From assembly GCF_006715045.1 (NCBI RefSeq), contig NZ_VFML01000001.1, forward strand, positions 1,518,501-1,582,500: DNA of 64,000 bases, in the 5' to 3' direction. Below, piece by piece: positions 35,824 to 43,997 of the stretch (the first letter of the stretch is position 1; each line of letters begins with the position of its first letter). This stretch comes from Amycolatopsis cihanbeyliensis. Lineage in GTDB: Bacteria > Actinomycetota > Actinomycetes > Mycobacteriales > Pseudonocardiaceae. The notes under the pieces are model-generated. The model saw nothing but the letters and a program-made list of their open reading frames with translations. It was not told the origin of the DNA and made no database searches. A program made the position numbers and the translations under genes.

Positions 35824-35827
35824 CTAG
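34841..35827 (+). CDS. IS481-family transposase with an internal deletion
   Basis: This 328-residue protein has N-terminal helix-turn-helix motifs (THVAAEMG-like region IAHVAAEMGISRQCASRWV) and an rve integrase core with HLDVKK, AVDGYSR and NGKVERYN. Between FFARHF and ATVLHGARHQ the block that normally holds the second catalytic aspartate (DNG motif) appears to be missing, so the enzyme may be inactive. The TAG stop (35825-35827) is supplied by the CTAG target duplication, outside the element. Confidence 0.8.
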   Translation: MRSTTNSSAEQKDPSVSHSNAPLTVEGRHRLVERCKTRPIAHVAAEMGISRQCASRWVNRHRKYGDAGLVDRPSVPNRQPTATPAEVVVRIERLRRDRKWSARRIAQELAGEGMAISVRTVGRHLAQLGLNRRRFLDPTGASNRVPRRITARWPGHMVHLDVKKVGAIPDGGGWRAHGRGSEQAKQVERAKDAGARTGYTYLHSAVDGYSRPAYTEALPNEKASTAIGFTHRARAFFARHFATVLHGARHQRITPYTPRHNGKVERYNRILGEEFLYARTWTSEQQRTTALNVWNLHYNYHRPHTAAGNQPPASRLHTGVTNVMASYN

Positions 35828-35844
35828 TGTTTCTCGGGGTCGAT

Positions 35845-36177
35845 GGGACTGTCCGTGACACCAAGGCGAGCTTGGCCTGGGCATTGGTCTTCCAGTTGTG
35901 TCAGATCGCGGTGGCGAGGGCGAGTAGGCGCTGGGCGACGCGAGTGAACACATCTGTTGGCGTGCGCCCGCCGTGGCCTCCCAGGTTGAGTTGCTCTTTG
36001 ACGGTGTCGTAGACCGCTTCGATGCACTGGCGCATACCCGCGAGGTTGCCGTAGCGGCGTTTCTTGGCGTCCTTGCGGTAGGGGTGTATCAGGAGCACGC
36101 CGATCTGGTCGGCAACGAAACGTTCCATCTGTTTGCCGGACGAGTCATTGTCGGCCGGCACCATCTCCTTACGCATC
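35845..36177 (-). pseudogene. IS982-family transposase, C-terminal remnant with in-frame stop
   Basis: The fragment reads YGNLAGMRQCIEAVYDTVKE and then GGHGGRTPTDVFTRVAQRLL, the IS982 C-terminal signature. The usual tryptophan after LATAI is a TGA stop here, followed by HNWKTNAQAKLALVS in the same frame. The N-terminal part is missing. The stretch 36178-36290 holds nothing recognisable. Confidence 0.75.
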
Positions 36178-36290
36178 GCGCTGAGCTCGTGGGCATGACC
36201 GAAGAGCTCTTCGGAGACTTCCGTTCCGGCGGCTTGGGCTTTGCTGGTACGCGATACCTACCGTCCGATCCGGCATACTTGAGGGACTCT

Positions 36291-36332
36291 CGGGCTGTGC
36301 AACTGCGGCAACGGCAGCAGTTGCACAGCCCG
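36291..36332. terminator. Long perfect hairpin downstream of a regulator gene
   Basis: A 16-bp perfect stem (CGGGCTGTGCAACTGC with GCAGTTGCACAGCCCG) encloses a 10-base loop. It lies 41 bases after the stop of the minus-strand StrR-like gene and fits an intrinsic terminator, though no T-run is present. Confidence 0.65.
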
Positions 36333-36372
36333 ACAAGCCGACGTCACGAAGCTGACAGGGGGGTGGTGTCGC

Positions 36373-37302
36373 TCAAATAGCGTCGTCACGCCGTGCAAGC
36401 GTCTCGGCGAACCACGACCACCGCTCGGCACATCCTCGCGCGGTCTGCGCGAGGACATCGATTGCATACGTGGGAACCCCTTCCACCAGGACGCTCCAAT
36501 CCGCATCAGAAAGCAAATGAGCCTCAAGGAGACGCAAAACCTTGCGACCGTTCTCCGACAGCCGCATGGACGGGTCGCGCATCAAAACGCCAAGCACCTT
36601 TCGAAACTCCTCTCGTGAGAGCTCAGGCGCCTGGGGTGTAGGAGCTGACGGTCGGAACCGCCTGCGTGCACCGCGCTCAGAGGGCGTGGCAGGTGATTCA
36701 CCGCGGCTCAATCTCGCTCGGACATCACGGGCCGTTCCCGCTGAGATACCCGCCTCCCTGGCGACCTCCCGGAGACTCGCTCCAGGTCGCTCGGCGAACA
36801 GCTGGGCGGCGGTGTTCCTGCCCTCGGTGGTGCTAAGCGGACGAACCCGGCCATCCTTGCCGACCCGTACGTTCGCCTCCAGCTCACCCTCCGTGCTCTT
36901 GCGAAGCTCGCTGACTCGCTTCGCCGATATCCCGATCAGCTCGGCAATCGTGCGATCCGACCAGTCCGGAAACTCAGCCAGGATACGACCCGCTGCACCG
37001 ATTCGATCCTCTTGCGACAGCGGTAACCCGTGCTTCGCATTCAATTTAACGGCCTGCACCAAGGCATCACGCTCAGTGCCGTCAAATAATTCGATCTCGA
37101 TCAGTTCTTCACCGCGGAGGATCGCCGCTCGTACTCGATGCAGCCCATCCATGACTCGCATCGTCGCTCGATGTACCGTAATTGGCGGCAGCCGGAGTTC
37201 CGACTCCGCCAACAATCTGACATGTTCAACGTCGATACCCATCGATCGTAATGAATATCCAAGGTCCAAATCGGATATCTTGACTTGCCTACACTCGCGC
37301 AT
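36373..37302 (-). CDS. StrR/NovG-like ParB-fold transcriptional regulator
   Basis: This protein of about 309 residues has the ParB-like N-terminal block (LPPITVHRATMRVMDGLHRV, AILRGEELIEIELFDG, NAKHGLPLSQEDR), followed by a helix-turn-helix region (WSDRTIAELIGISAKRVSEL) and a second HTH-like repeat (GASLREVAREAGISAGTARD). This is the architecture of pathway-specific activators such as StrR and NovG. The ATG at 37302 was taken; a GTG at 37371 is possible. It is divergent from the ABC transporter operon and probably controls genes in this region. A second copy lies at 41194. Confidence 0.85.
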   Translation of the reverse strand: MRECRQVKISDLDLGYSLRSMGIDVEHVRLLAESELRLPPITVHRATMRVMDGLHRVRAAILRGEELIEIELFDGTERDALVQAVKLNAKHGLPLSQEDRIGAAGRILAEFPDWSDRTIAELIGISAKRVSELRKSTEGELEANVRVGKDGRVRPLSTTEGRNTAAQLFAERPGASLREVAREAGISAGTARDVRARLSRGESPATPSERGARRRFRPSAPTPQAPELSREEFRKVLGVLMRDPSMRLSENGRKVLRLLEAHLLSDADWSVLVEGVPTYAIDVLAQTARGCAERWSWFAETLARRDDAI

Positions 37303-37435
37303 GGCCGGCCTTGTCTCGCCGACGAGCTTGCTGACTTGCGAATACACAGGACGAGCTGCCTCCCCTATCACGCCGTACTACAAACCCCTTTGGGGCGACA
37401 GTTTACAATCACAGCGAGAGACGAACAAGCAAGAT

Positions 37436-37458
37436 AGCGTGACTGGCTTGCTCACGCT
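37436..37458. promoter_or_regulatory. Inverted repeat between regulator and exporter, possible operator
   Basis: AGCGTGA, nine bases, then TCACGCT lies in the 0.4-kb divergent region between the StrR-like gene and the exporter operon. The arms are perfect but short. No match to the known StrR consensus was found. Confidence 0.4.
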
Positions 37459-37710
37459 TTGCGTCCATCACTATTTGCGTATGGGAGGGTTCCAATGGAT
37501 CGAACGCGCACCATGGCCCGAGATCGCACGACATCCCGACGTCTTCCCTGCCGAGCGCTAACGATGGTATGAACACCGTTATCGAGTCGAACGACCGACA
37601 GATTCACTCGGACCGACCGGCGAGGCCGAACCGCTCACGGGCGGAGGGATTTTGGAGGTATCCACCATGGAACGTAAGCCTCGGAGCGCAGAATTCGGGA
37701 AGTGCCAACC

Positions 37711-38652
37711 ATGAGTGTCCGCGCCCGTCACCTGACGAGGAAGTATCGGCGAGGCAAAGGATGGCGCCCTAATGGCGATGTGGTCACCGCGCTCGACAGC
37801 CTATCGCTAGACGTCCCCAGCGGTGAAGTACACGGATTGCTCGGGCCGAACGGCTCCGGCAAGACGACGCTGTGCCGAATTCTTTCGACGGTCCTGACAC
37901 CGACGTCGGGCACCGCGCACGTCCTCGGATACAACGTCGTGACCGAGGCTGCCGACGTCAGGGCACGACTCGGCATCGTCTTCGGTGGCGAGCGTGGACT
38001 TTACTGGAAACTCACCGGACGCCAGAACCTGCAATACTGGGCTGCGCTGTACAAGGTCCCCTCCGCCGTCGCTCGGCAACGCGCTCAGAAACTGCTCGAC
38101 CGCGTCGGTCTCGGCACCGAGGCCAACGATCTGGTCGAAACCTATTCCCGCGGGATGAAACAGCGGCTACATCTGGCACGAGGCCTCATCGGCCGACCGA
38201 AACTCGTAGTCTTCGACGAGCCGACCATCGGCATGGACCCGGTCGCCGCTCACGACTTCCGGGAGCTCATCACCGAACTGCGTACCGAAGGATGCACCGT
38301 CCTTCTGACCACACACGACATGGCCGAAGCCGAAGCGGTGTGCGACCGCGTGACGCTGATCGGCGGAGGCCGCGTCCTCGCCACCGAAACACCGCGAGGG
38401 TTGGCTCGGCTCTCGGCCGGTCATCATTGGGTTGAAGCTGACGACATCGACATCGACGTGGCGCATTTGCCCGGCGTTGTCGAAGTTGTTCGACAGGGCG
38501 CGGTCACACGAGTCAAGACGGACAGCGAGGGCGCGGCACGAGGCGTTCTCGACTTCTTGCTCGGACGCGGGGTACGCACCGTACGCATCGTGCCACCGAC
38601 CCTCGCCGACGTCTATTTAGATCTCTTCGGCGCACGTGGAATGGAAGTCTAG
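37711..38652 (+). CDS. ABC transporter ATP-binding protein (DrrA/NodI-like)
   Basis: This protein of about 313 residues has Walker A LLGPNGSGKTTL, the signature YSRGMKQRLHLA, Walker B LVVFDEPTIGMDP and a TTHD switch histidine. An extra C-terminal domain of about 90 residues is typical of DrrA-type exporters. The ATG at 37711 follows GGGAAG. Two ABC-2 permeases follow directly. Such systems export antibiotics or lipids; placement between two pathway-type regulators suggests product export or self-resistance. Confidence 0.92.
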   Translation: MSVRARHLTRKYRRGKGWRPNGDVVTALDSLSLDVPSGEVHGLLGPNGSGKTTLCRILSTVLTPTSGTAHVLGYNVVTEAADVRARLGIVFGGERGLYWKLTGRQNLQYWAALYKVPSAVARQRAQKLLDRVGLGTEANDLVETYSRGMKQRLHLARGLIGRPKLVVFDEPTIGMDPVAAHDFRELITELRTEGCTVLLTTHDMAEAEAVCDRVTLIGGGRVLATETPRGLARLSAGHHWVEADDIDIDVAHLPGVVEVVRQGAVTRVKTDSEGAARGVLDFLLGRGVRTVRIVPPTLADVYLDLFGARGMEV

Positions 38653-38655
38653 CCT

Positions 38656-39423
38656 GTGACGAGTTTTCTCGCCGGAATGAGAATCCAGTTTCGGCTCGTC
38701 CGACGTCAGCCCGACGCCCTCTTGACTCTGTGCGCCCTCCCCTTCACTGCAGTCATCCTGTTGTCCATCGTGATTGATGCCAAGCGTCCAGATCTGGTAC
38801 TCAATGCTGTCCTGGCTCCGGCCTTGATCGGCCTATGGGTATTCTCGATCAGCTTCGTCACCGATCTGATCGACGACGAACGACGGCTCGGCACTTGGGA
38901 GCAGGCAATGGCCGCGCCGGCCGCGCTGCATTCGGTCCTCGCCGGAAAGGTAAGTACTGCGATCGTCCTGGGCGTCCTGCCCCTAGGTGAAACCTGGCTC
39001 CTGGCGAAAGCGTTCTTCGGTGTGACGATCACGCTACAGCACCCCTGGGTGTTCCTTCTCACATGGCTCGTTTCACTCGGCGCGATGGCGGGAACGAGCC
39101 TGGTTCTCGTGGCCGCTTTGCTGTTGAGCCGCAACGGATCAGTTTACGGCAACTTCCTGACCTTCCCTATATACCTTTTATCCGGCGTCATGGTCCCCGT
39201 CTCCTATCTACCCGAGTTCGTACGACCGATTTCCTCTGTGGTCTTTCTCTCGTGGTCAGCTGATCTGATGCGAGACGCTTTCGGGAACGCCACACCAGCC
39301 AATGTGATCTGGCGGCTCGCGGCTATTGTGGGGCTGGGTACTGCCGCCGCTGTAGGAGGTCGGTTCCTGCTTGGTGCCGTTCTACGCCGCGGAAAGGAGA
39401 CTGGAACGATGACCTATGCGTGA
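38656..39423 (+). CDS. ABC-2 type permease, subunit 1
   Basis: This 255-residue membrane protein has about six hydrophobic segments, for example ALLTLCALPFTAVILLSIVI, VFLLTWLVSLGAMAG and WRLAAIVGLGTAAAVGG, and the ABC-2 conserved part LLSGVMVPVSYLPEFVRP. The GTG start lies four bases after the ATPase stop. The end overlaps the second permease by eight bases, so the two should form a heterodimeric channel. Confidence 0.88.
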   Translation: MTSFLAGMRIQFRLVRRQPDALLTLCALPFTAVILLSIVIDAKRPDLVLNAVLAPALIGLWVFSISFVTDLIDDERRLGTWEQAMAAPAALHSVLAGKVSTAIVLGVLPLGETWLLAKAFFGVTITLQHPWVFLLTWLVSLGAMAGTSLVLVAALLLSRNGSVYGNFLTFPIYLLSGVMVPVSYLPEFVRPISSVVFLSWSADLMRDAFGNATPANVIWRLAAIVGLGTAAAVGGRFLLGAVLRRGKETGTMTYA

Positions 39424-40210
39424 CGAACTCAGGGTCCTGTCGCAAGCCGCAGTCGCCACTTGGGCCGAGTTCACCGCATTCTACACCTGGCGAACGTGGA
39501 CCGTCACCTGGCTCGGTCGGCTATTGCTGCAGGTGTGCTTCTATGCAGTTATCGGCCGAATGCTGCAGTCACCACAAAGGCTCGAATTTCTGCTGATCGG
39601 CAACTCTGTCGCCATCGTGGCCATCGACGCGTGCGTCGTCATTATTCTCACTATTCTCGAGCGCCGCACCGGAACCCTCGGTCTGATGGTGGCAGCACCG
39701 TCCACGCACGTGACCGTCTACCTCGGCAGAGGTCTTATGCACCTGATTTCAGGGATTGTTGCCGCGGTCATCGCACTCGGCTGCCTTACGCCGCTCTTCG
39801 GCCTATCACTGCCTTGGCCGCGAAGCCTGGTGATTCCCTGTCTTGTCGCTGTGACAGGCTTCGCGTGCTACGCGTACGGAACCTGCATTGCGGCGATGGT
39901 CATGCGATTCCCATCAGCGCGCTGGATCGCCCTGAATCTGAGCTACCTGGTACTGATGACCTTCTGTGGCGTAAACGTACCTGTCTCGTTCTGGCCGGAC
40001 TGGGTGCAGAAGATCACCTCGGCCCTGCCACTCACCCACGGCCTGGACGCGATCAGACTACTCATCACGGACGGTGATGCGTTTCAAGTGGTCGCGCAGA
40101 CGGCCTTGGAACTGCTTGTGGCGATCGGCTGGCTCGTCGCAGCTGGGATTGGCTTCCATCTCCTGGTCATTCGAGAACGGAAGGCTGGCACCCTCGAGCT
40201 CAACGCTTGA
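39416..40210 (+). CDS. ABC-2 type permease, subunit 2
   Basis: This 264-residue membrane protein of ABC-2 (NodJ/DrrB-like) type has several hydrophobic spans, including IVAAVIALGCLTPLFGLSL and LVAIGWLVAAGIGFHLLVI, and the family motif FCGVNVPVSFWPDWVQKI. It overlaps permease 1 by eight bases and ends the exporter operon. The close similarity of the conserved motif to that of permease 1 suggests an old duplication. Confidence 0.88.
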   Translation: MRDELRVLSQAAVATWAEFTAFYTWRTWTVTWLGRLLLQVCFYAVIGRMLQSPQRLEFLLIGNSVAIVAIDACVVIILTILERRTGTLGLMVAAPSTHVTVYLGRGLMHLISGIVAAVIALGCLTPLFGLSLPWPRSLVIPCLVAVTGFACYAYGTCIAAMVMRFPSARWIALNLSYLVLMTFCGVNVPVSFWPDWVQKITSALPLTHGLDAIRLLITDGDAFQVVAQTALELLVAIGWLVAAGIGFHLLVIRERKAGTLELNA

Positions 40211-40570
40211 CCGCTGTCAACGGTGCCGCATAGCCATTTGGCAATGGTGAGACCGTGTCCACCGGCTACGCCCAGCCCGCGGCGCGAACGGCGACTGGGT
40301 TGAAGTGGCGAGCCAGCCTCTGACAGGCTTCGACCAGCCGGGCAACCAGGGGATGCCCGTCATCGATCTGGATGTCCACGAGTGCCTTCAGGCCGACCAG
40401 GCCGCCACTGGCACGGCGAAACCACGTGGTCATCGATCAGCACGTACAGTGCGATCAAGACGGTATCGAGGTCTGTCTTCACAAACCGACATCGATGCCT
40501 TCCACCTTTCAGCTTGGTGTTTTAAGGACCTGGCTGGCAGCGTGCACCCCAGGTGATCATGGGTGCAGCC
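40211..40570. other. Intergenic stretch after the exporter
   Basis: Nothing recognisable is seen in these 360 bases. No hairpin was found after the exporter stop. The right end runs into transposase remnants. Confidence 0.4.
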
Positions 40571-40572
40571 CT

Positions 40573-40770
40573 TGGTCGATGATTCCTCTTGCGACAGATG
40601 AAGATCGATTCAAGGACTGCATGGTCAATGTGTATGATGTCGATCGGGGGCGGGTGCTCGGGGAGCTGAACCGATTCCGGCAGGAGTTCTACGGCTGCCT
40701 GGCCGCGCGAGCGGTTGGGTTGTTCGAGTTGGCGGATGCGGTGTTGTGCACCGAGGGGCCGCTTCCCGAC
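40573..40770 (+). pseudogene. N-terminal fragment of an NF041680-like DDE transposase
   Basis: The translated piece reads DRFKDCMVNVYDVDRGRVLG and then FRQEFYGCLAARAVGLFELA, the usual N-terminus of the transposase whose remaining part lies at 29712-30780 in the other orientation. It is cut at about 40770 by an IS630-type fragment. Confidence 0.6.
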
Positions 40771-41100
40771 CGGCAAGCTCTACCTGGTCTGCGACAACTA
40801 CGGATCTCACAGCAAAGCCGAAGTCACCACCTGGTGCCTGGCCAACGACATCGAGTTGGTATTCACCCCGTCCAACACGGGTCGTGGTTGAACTGGGTCG
40901 AGTGCGAGTTCACCGCGATCGCTACTTCGCCCTCGACGGCAGCGACTACCCCAGCCACGAAACCCAGGAGGCCGCGATCGCCCGCTACATCCGCTGGCGC
41001 AACAAGCACGCGCAACCCAAACGACGCTTCGCCATCGGATCCAAATCCGCCAACCCGATTACCTCCCTCTATCAGCTTGACGCGGCACTGCACCTCTACG
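40771..41100 (+). pseudogene. IS630-family transposase, C-terminal remnant, frameshifted
   Basis: Across two frames the sequence encodes KLYLVCDNYGSHSKAEVTTW, NDIELVFTPS, LNWVECEFTAI, then RYFALDGSDYPSHETQEAAI and YIRWRNKHAQPKRRFAIGS. This is the DDE C-terminus of actinobacterial IS630 transposases. The N-terminus is missing and the frame is broken near 40900. Confidence 0.7.
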
Positions 41101-41193
41101 GCGTGATCGTCTCGGACTACGACGACCATCCGAACTGTCAAGCGGCCGGAAGCACCCATCACGCCCAATGCAGCCGGTGTCTCCGGAGCGCGT

Positions 41194-42216
41194 CTATGCC
41201 GACGTGCGTTGCCGCTGATTGATCTGCTCGGCGAACTCTTGCCACATATTGATGTTTTCCTTGACCAGTGCCGCAACCGCATCGACACGGTGCTGCGGCA
41301 CGCCGGCAACGAGCCGCCGCCGCATGTCGGCGTTCAGTGCGGATGGTTCAAGCATTCGAAGCAGGATGCGGCCAGACTCGGTGAAGCGAACAGACGGATC
41401 CGCACGCAGACTCCGCAGGACCGAGGCGGGATCGCTCCCGGATTCACCACGAACCGGCGCACCGACCCCACACCGCACGGCGGCCCTCCCGGCTTCCGCG
41501 CCTTCTGGTCGCTTCGCGGCGTTGCGCTGCCGCGGCACGACAGGATCGTCGCCGCGACGCATCCGGTTGCGAACGTCTCGCACCGTACTGGTCGAGACAC
41601 CAGCCTCGGCACTGACCTCGCGTAACGACGCACCGGGCTTCCTCGTCAGCAACTCGCTCGCGCGCCTACGCCCCTCGGAACTGTCCAGCGGCCGGAAGCA
41701 CCCATCCCTTCCGATCCGGCTGGTGTGTGACTGCGGAAATTCCGCGGTCACACACCGCCGGATCACCCCTACCGTCTTATCCGACAGCCCAACAGCGCGG
41801 GCGATCGCCCGATCCGACCATTCCGGGTGTGTGTTGACGATCCGCTCGGCTGCTGCCCTCCGATCAGCCCTCGACAGCGGCAGGCCGTGCGCGATGTTCG
41901 CCTTGACTGCCAGAACGAACGCGTCGTCCACGCTCCCATCAACGAACCGTACTTCGATGTCCTCGTCCCCGCGCAGCACGGCCGCACGCAAGCGGTGCAT
42001 GCCATCGACCACCCGCATGGTGGGACGGTGCACCAGGATCGGGGGCAGTGCGCCGCATGCCGCCAAGGCGCGAATGTGCTCGTCACTTTCACCGGCTTGA
42101 CGAGGGGAATCCGCTCGACACAACAAACCGACGCGCACCTGAGCCACCAGTGCGTCGCTCTGCTCCCCCTCGACTGAGATCGACCCCATGTCGATACCCT
42201 CAATCTCCCCTGACAC
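41194..42216 (-). CDS. StrR/NovG-like ParB-fold transcriptional regulator, second copy
   Basis: This protein of about 340 residues has the same layout as the gene at 36373: LPPILVHRPTMRVVDGMHRL, VLRGDEDIEVRFVDGS, NIAHGLPLSRADRR, the HTH WSDRAIARAVGLSDKTVGVI, and a second HTH GASLREVSAEAGVSTSTVRD. The GTG at 42216 has a strong site (AGGAGGAAA). Its ParB-like block is nearer to the StrR consensus than the first copy. Together they flank the exporter; they could be two layers of control or control two adjoining clusters. Confidence 0.87.
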   Translation of the reverse strand: MSGEIEGIDMGSISVEGEQSDALVAQVRVGLLCRADSPRQAGESDEHIRALAACGALPPILVHRPTMRVVDGMHRLRAAVLRGDEDIEVRFVDGSVDDAFVLAVKANIAHGLPLSRADRRAAAERIVNTHPEWSDRAIARAVGLSDKTVGVIRRCVTAEFPQSHTSRIGRDGCFRPLDSSEGRRRASELLTRKPGASLREVSAEAGVSTSTVRDVRNRMRRGDDPVVPRQRNAAKRPEGAEAGRAAVRCGVGAPVRGESGSDPASVLRSLRADPSVRFTESGRILLRMLEPSALNADMRRRLVAGVPQHRVDAVAALVKENINMWQEFAEQINQRQRTSA

Positions 42217-42423
42217 CTGTCGTTTCCTCCTCGCGACAGCCCCGGCCATCCATTAGGCAGTACGACGACCCCACTACAGGTCGCCCGCCGACGAGCAGGA
42301 ACGAGGTACGCCTGTCGCCGACCGAGAATAACTAATCAGGAGAAGCAGCCAGGCGCCCCTTCCAGTCCCCGTTTCGGGTGCCGCGCCCTCCGATCGTGGA
42401 CGACATCCTGGGTCGACGCGCGG

Positions 42424-42618
42424 TCACCCGCCCGGCCGCGCCTGAAGATTTACCGCTACTCGACCAACCGCCAAGTCGCTGTTGAGTTCAAAAACTTCCT
42501 GGTGATCGCCACTAATGATCCGCAACCAGGTACCCTCAACGACTACACCGTTCACCGTGACGCGAGCATCAACGACACACTCGCGGGCCGTGCGGCGACG
42601 CCCCGTCGTAGCTGCCAA
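42424..42618 (-). CDS. Small hypothetical protein
   Basis: This 64-residue frame with a TTG start encodes an arginine-rich head and a beta-rich body (VTVNGVVVEGTWLRIISGDH, then VGRVAVNLQARPG). No known family was recognised. It lies alone between the second StrR-like gene and the XRE regulator. The rest of 42217-42909 shows no other gene. Confidence 0.3.
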   Translation of the reverse strand: MAATTGRRRTARECVVDARVTVNGVVVEGTWLRIISGDHQEVFELNSDLAVGRVAVNLQARPGG

Positions 42619-42909
42619 GAAAGTCGGACATGGTCATTCTGCACTGGACACCAGGGGACGGTAGCACCCTCTCTGGTTAGAACGATTGCCATTTTTGGCG
42701 TCTACGTTGCCCACACCGGGCGTCACACGTGGCGCCGCCTGATTATGCAGGGGCACCGATAGCAGGTGACCGATGCCACTGATGTCGACGCCTTGCTCGG
42801 TTGACCAAGTGACAGCCCCAAGCACTCTCCCCAGCGTTGTTCGGATGTATCGTCACTGCGTGTCTCCTCTCGTAAGCTTCAAGACGAGGATAGACACGGA
42901 CCAGTAAGT

Positions 42910-42949
42910 CGTGCAACATACATCACAAATGTGTGCCATATGTTGCACG
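42910..42949. promoter_or_regulatory. Likely operator of the XRE regulator
   Basis: Perfect 11-base arms CGTGCAACATA and TATGTTGCACG are separated by 18 bases, with a smaller CACA...TGTG symmetry inside. The site ends 25 bases before the ATG at 42975 of a helix-turn-helix gene, which fits autoregulation. Confidence 0.65.
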
Positions 42950-42974
42950 GTTGGAACACCCCGGGGGTGCATAC

Positions 42975-43424
42975 ATGCCAGCACAAGAAGTTCATCAAGC
43001 GATCGCCGAGCGTCTCCGGCATGTCTTGGAAAATCACCCGGATGGCCCCTTTACAATGCAAGGATTGGCAGATTTGTCCGGCTTGGCGAAGCGGTCGTTG
43101 TATCGGATTCAACAGGGTGCGAATGTAACGCTGGACAGTCTGATCAAGATCTCGACCAGTCTGGGTATCGATCGGGTGGCCTATTTCCTTGACGAGGAGG
43201 TGTTTCGCCAGGTCAATGCCGAACTGGCGATGCTCAAGGAACTGCGGCAGCGCAACATCACCAGTGTTCGGTTTCGGGAGGCATCCGCCATGGCCCTCGC
43301 CAGCGCGACCGACTACTCCGAGTTGACGGAGCTACTCACCCACATCGCACAGGACGTGCAGAGGGCCCGGAGCAAGGTCCAGCCCGCGACTGCCAGCGAC
43401 CACGACGCTCCTGAGCGGTCGTGA
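42975..43424 (+). CDS. XRE-family helix-turn-helix regulator
   Basis: This protein of about 149 residues has an N-terminal HTH: FTMQGLADLSGLAKRSLYRI followed by VTLDSLIKISTSLGIDRVAY. The C-terminal half is charged and helical. The ATG at 42975 avoids reading through the operator-like repeat; an upstream ATG at 42933 lies inside it. It overlaps the ImmA/IrrE gene by four bases, the usual regulator plus peptidase pair, in which the peptidase may cleave or relieve the regulator. Confidence 0.85.
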   Translation: MPAQEVHQAIAERLRHVLENHPDGPFTMQGLADLSGLAKRSLYRIQQGANVTLDSLIKISTSLGIDRVAYFLDEEVFRQVNAELAMLKELRQRNITSVRFREASAMALASATDYSELTELLTHIAQDVQRARSKVQPATASDHDAPERS

Positions 43425-43981
43425 CCATCATGCGGCGGATTCCTCCAGAGAATGCGGTTGCTCACACCGGCCGGCGACCACAGAGTTTGCGACGATGCAA
43501 GCGCCTGGTGCGTGACCTTCACCTTCCAGCTAGGCGCACTCTGACCCTCGACGCAACGATCGAACACCTAAGCCAACGGCGTGGGCGGCCGATCCACCTG
43601 CTCCCCCACGAGTTACCGCCCCAGTTCAACGGACTGTGGATTTCCTCGGATACCGATGACTACATCGTGTTCGAACAACGATTGACGCCGGTTCATCAAC
43701 ACCAGGTGATCCTGCACGAACTCGGGCACATCGTCTGCGATCACAACTCGCCTGTAATCAACGCAAAATCCTCCTGGCCTTTTCTTCCATCGCTGAACCC
43801 GGCCTTCGTCCAGCGTGTTCTCGGCCGGGAACACGCTGACACGCTGGCCGAGCAGGAAGCGGAGTTCGTCGGTTCGCTGCTCGGGCGGCGGACTGTGTCC
43901 TGGACGCTGAACCCGTCCTTTACAGTACCGTCGGAAACGCAGGATATCGCCGCGCGCTTGTCCACCCTATTGGAACAGTGA
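43421..43981 (+). CDS. ImmA/IrrE-type metallopeptidase
   Basis: This 186-residue protein has the zinc motif HELGH inside HQHQVILHELGHIVCDH and a downstream glutamate-rich helix EQEAEFVGSLLGRR that supplies the third ligand. In this family the peptidase usually acts on the adjoining XRE repressor in response to a signal. The gene overlaps the regulator and is 16 bases before a membrane protein, suggesting one operon. Confidence 0.87.
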   Translation: MTIMRRIPPENAVAHTGRRPQSLRRCKRLVRDLHLPARRTLTLDATIEHLSQRRGRPIHLLPHELPPQFNGLWISSDTDDYIVFEQRLTPVHQHQVILHELGHIVCDHNSPVINAKSSWPFLPSLNPAFVQRVLGREHADTLAEQEAEFVGSLLGRRTVSWTLNPSFTVPSETQDIAARLSTLLEQ

Positions 43982-43997
43982 TCCGGAGTGGTTGTTT

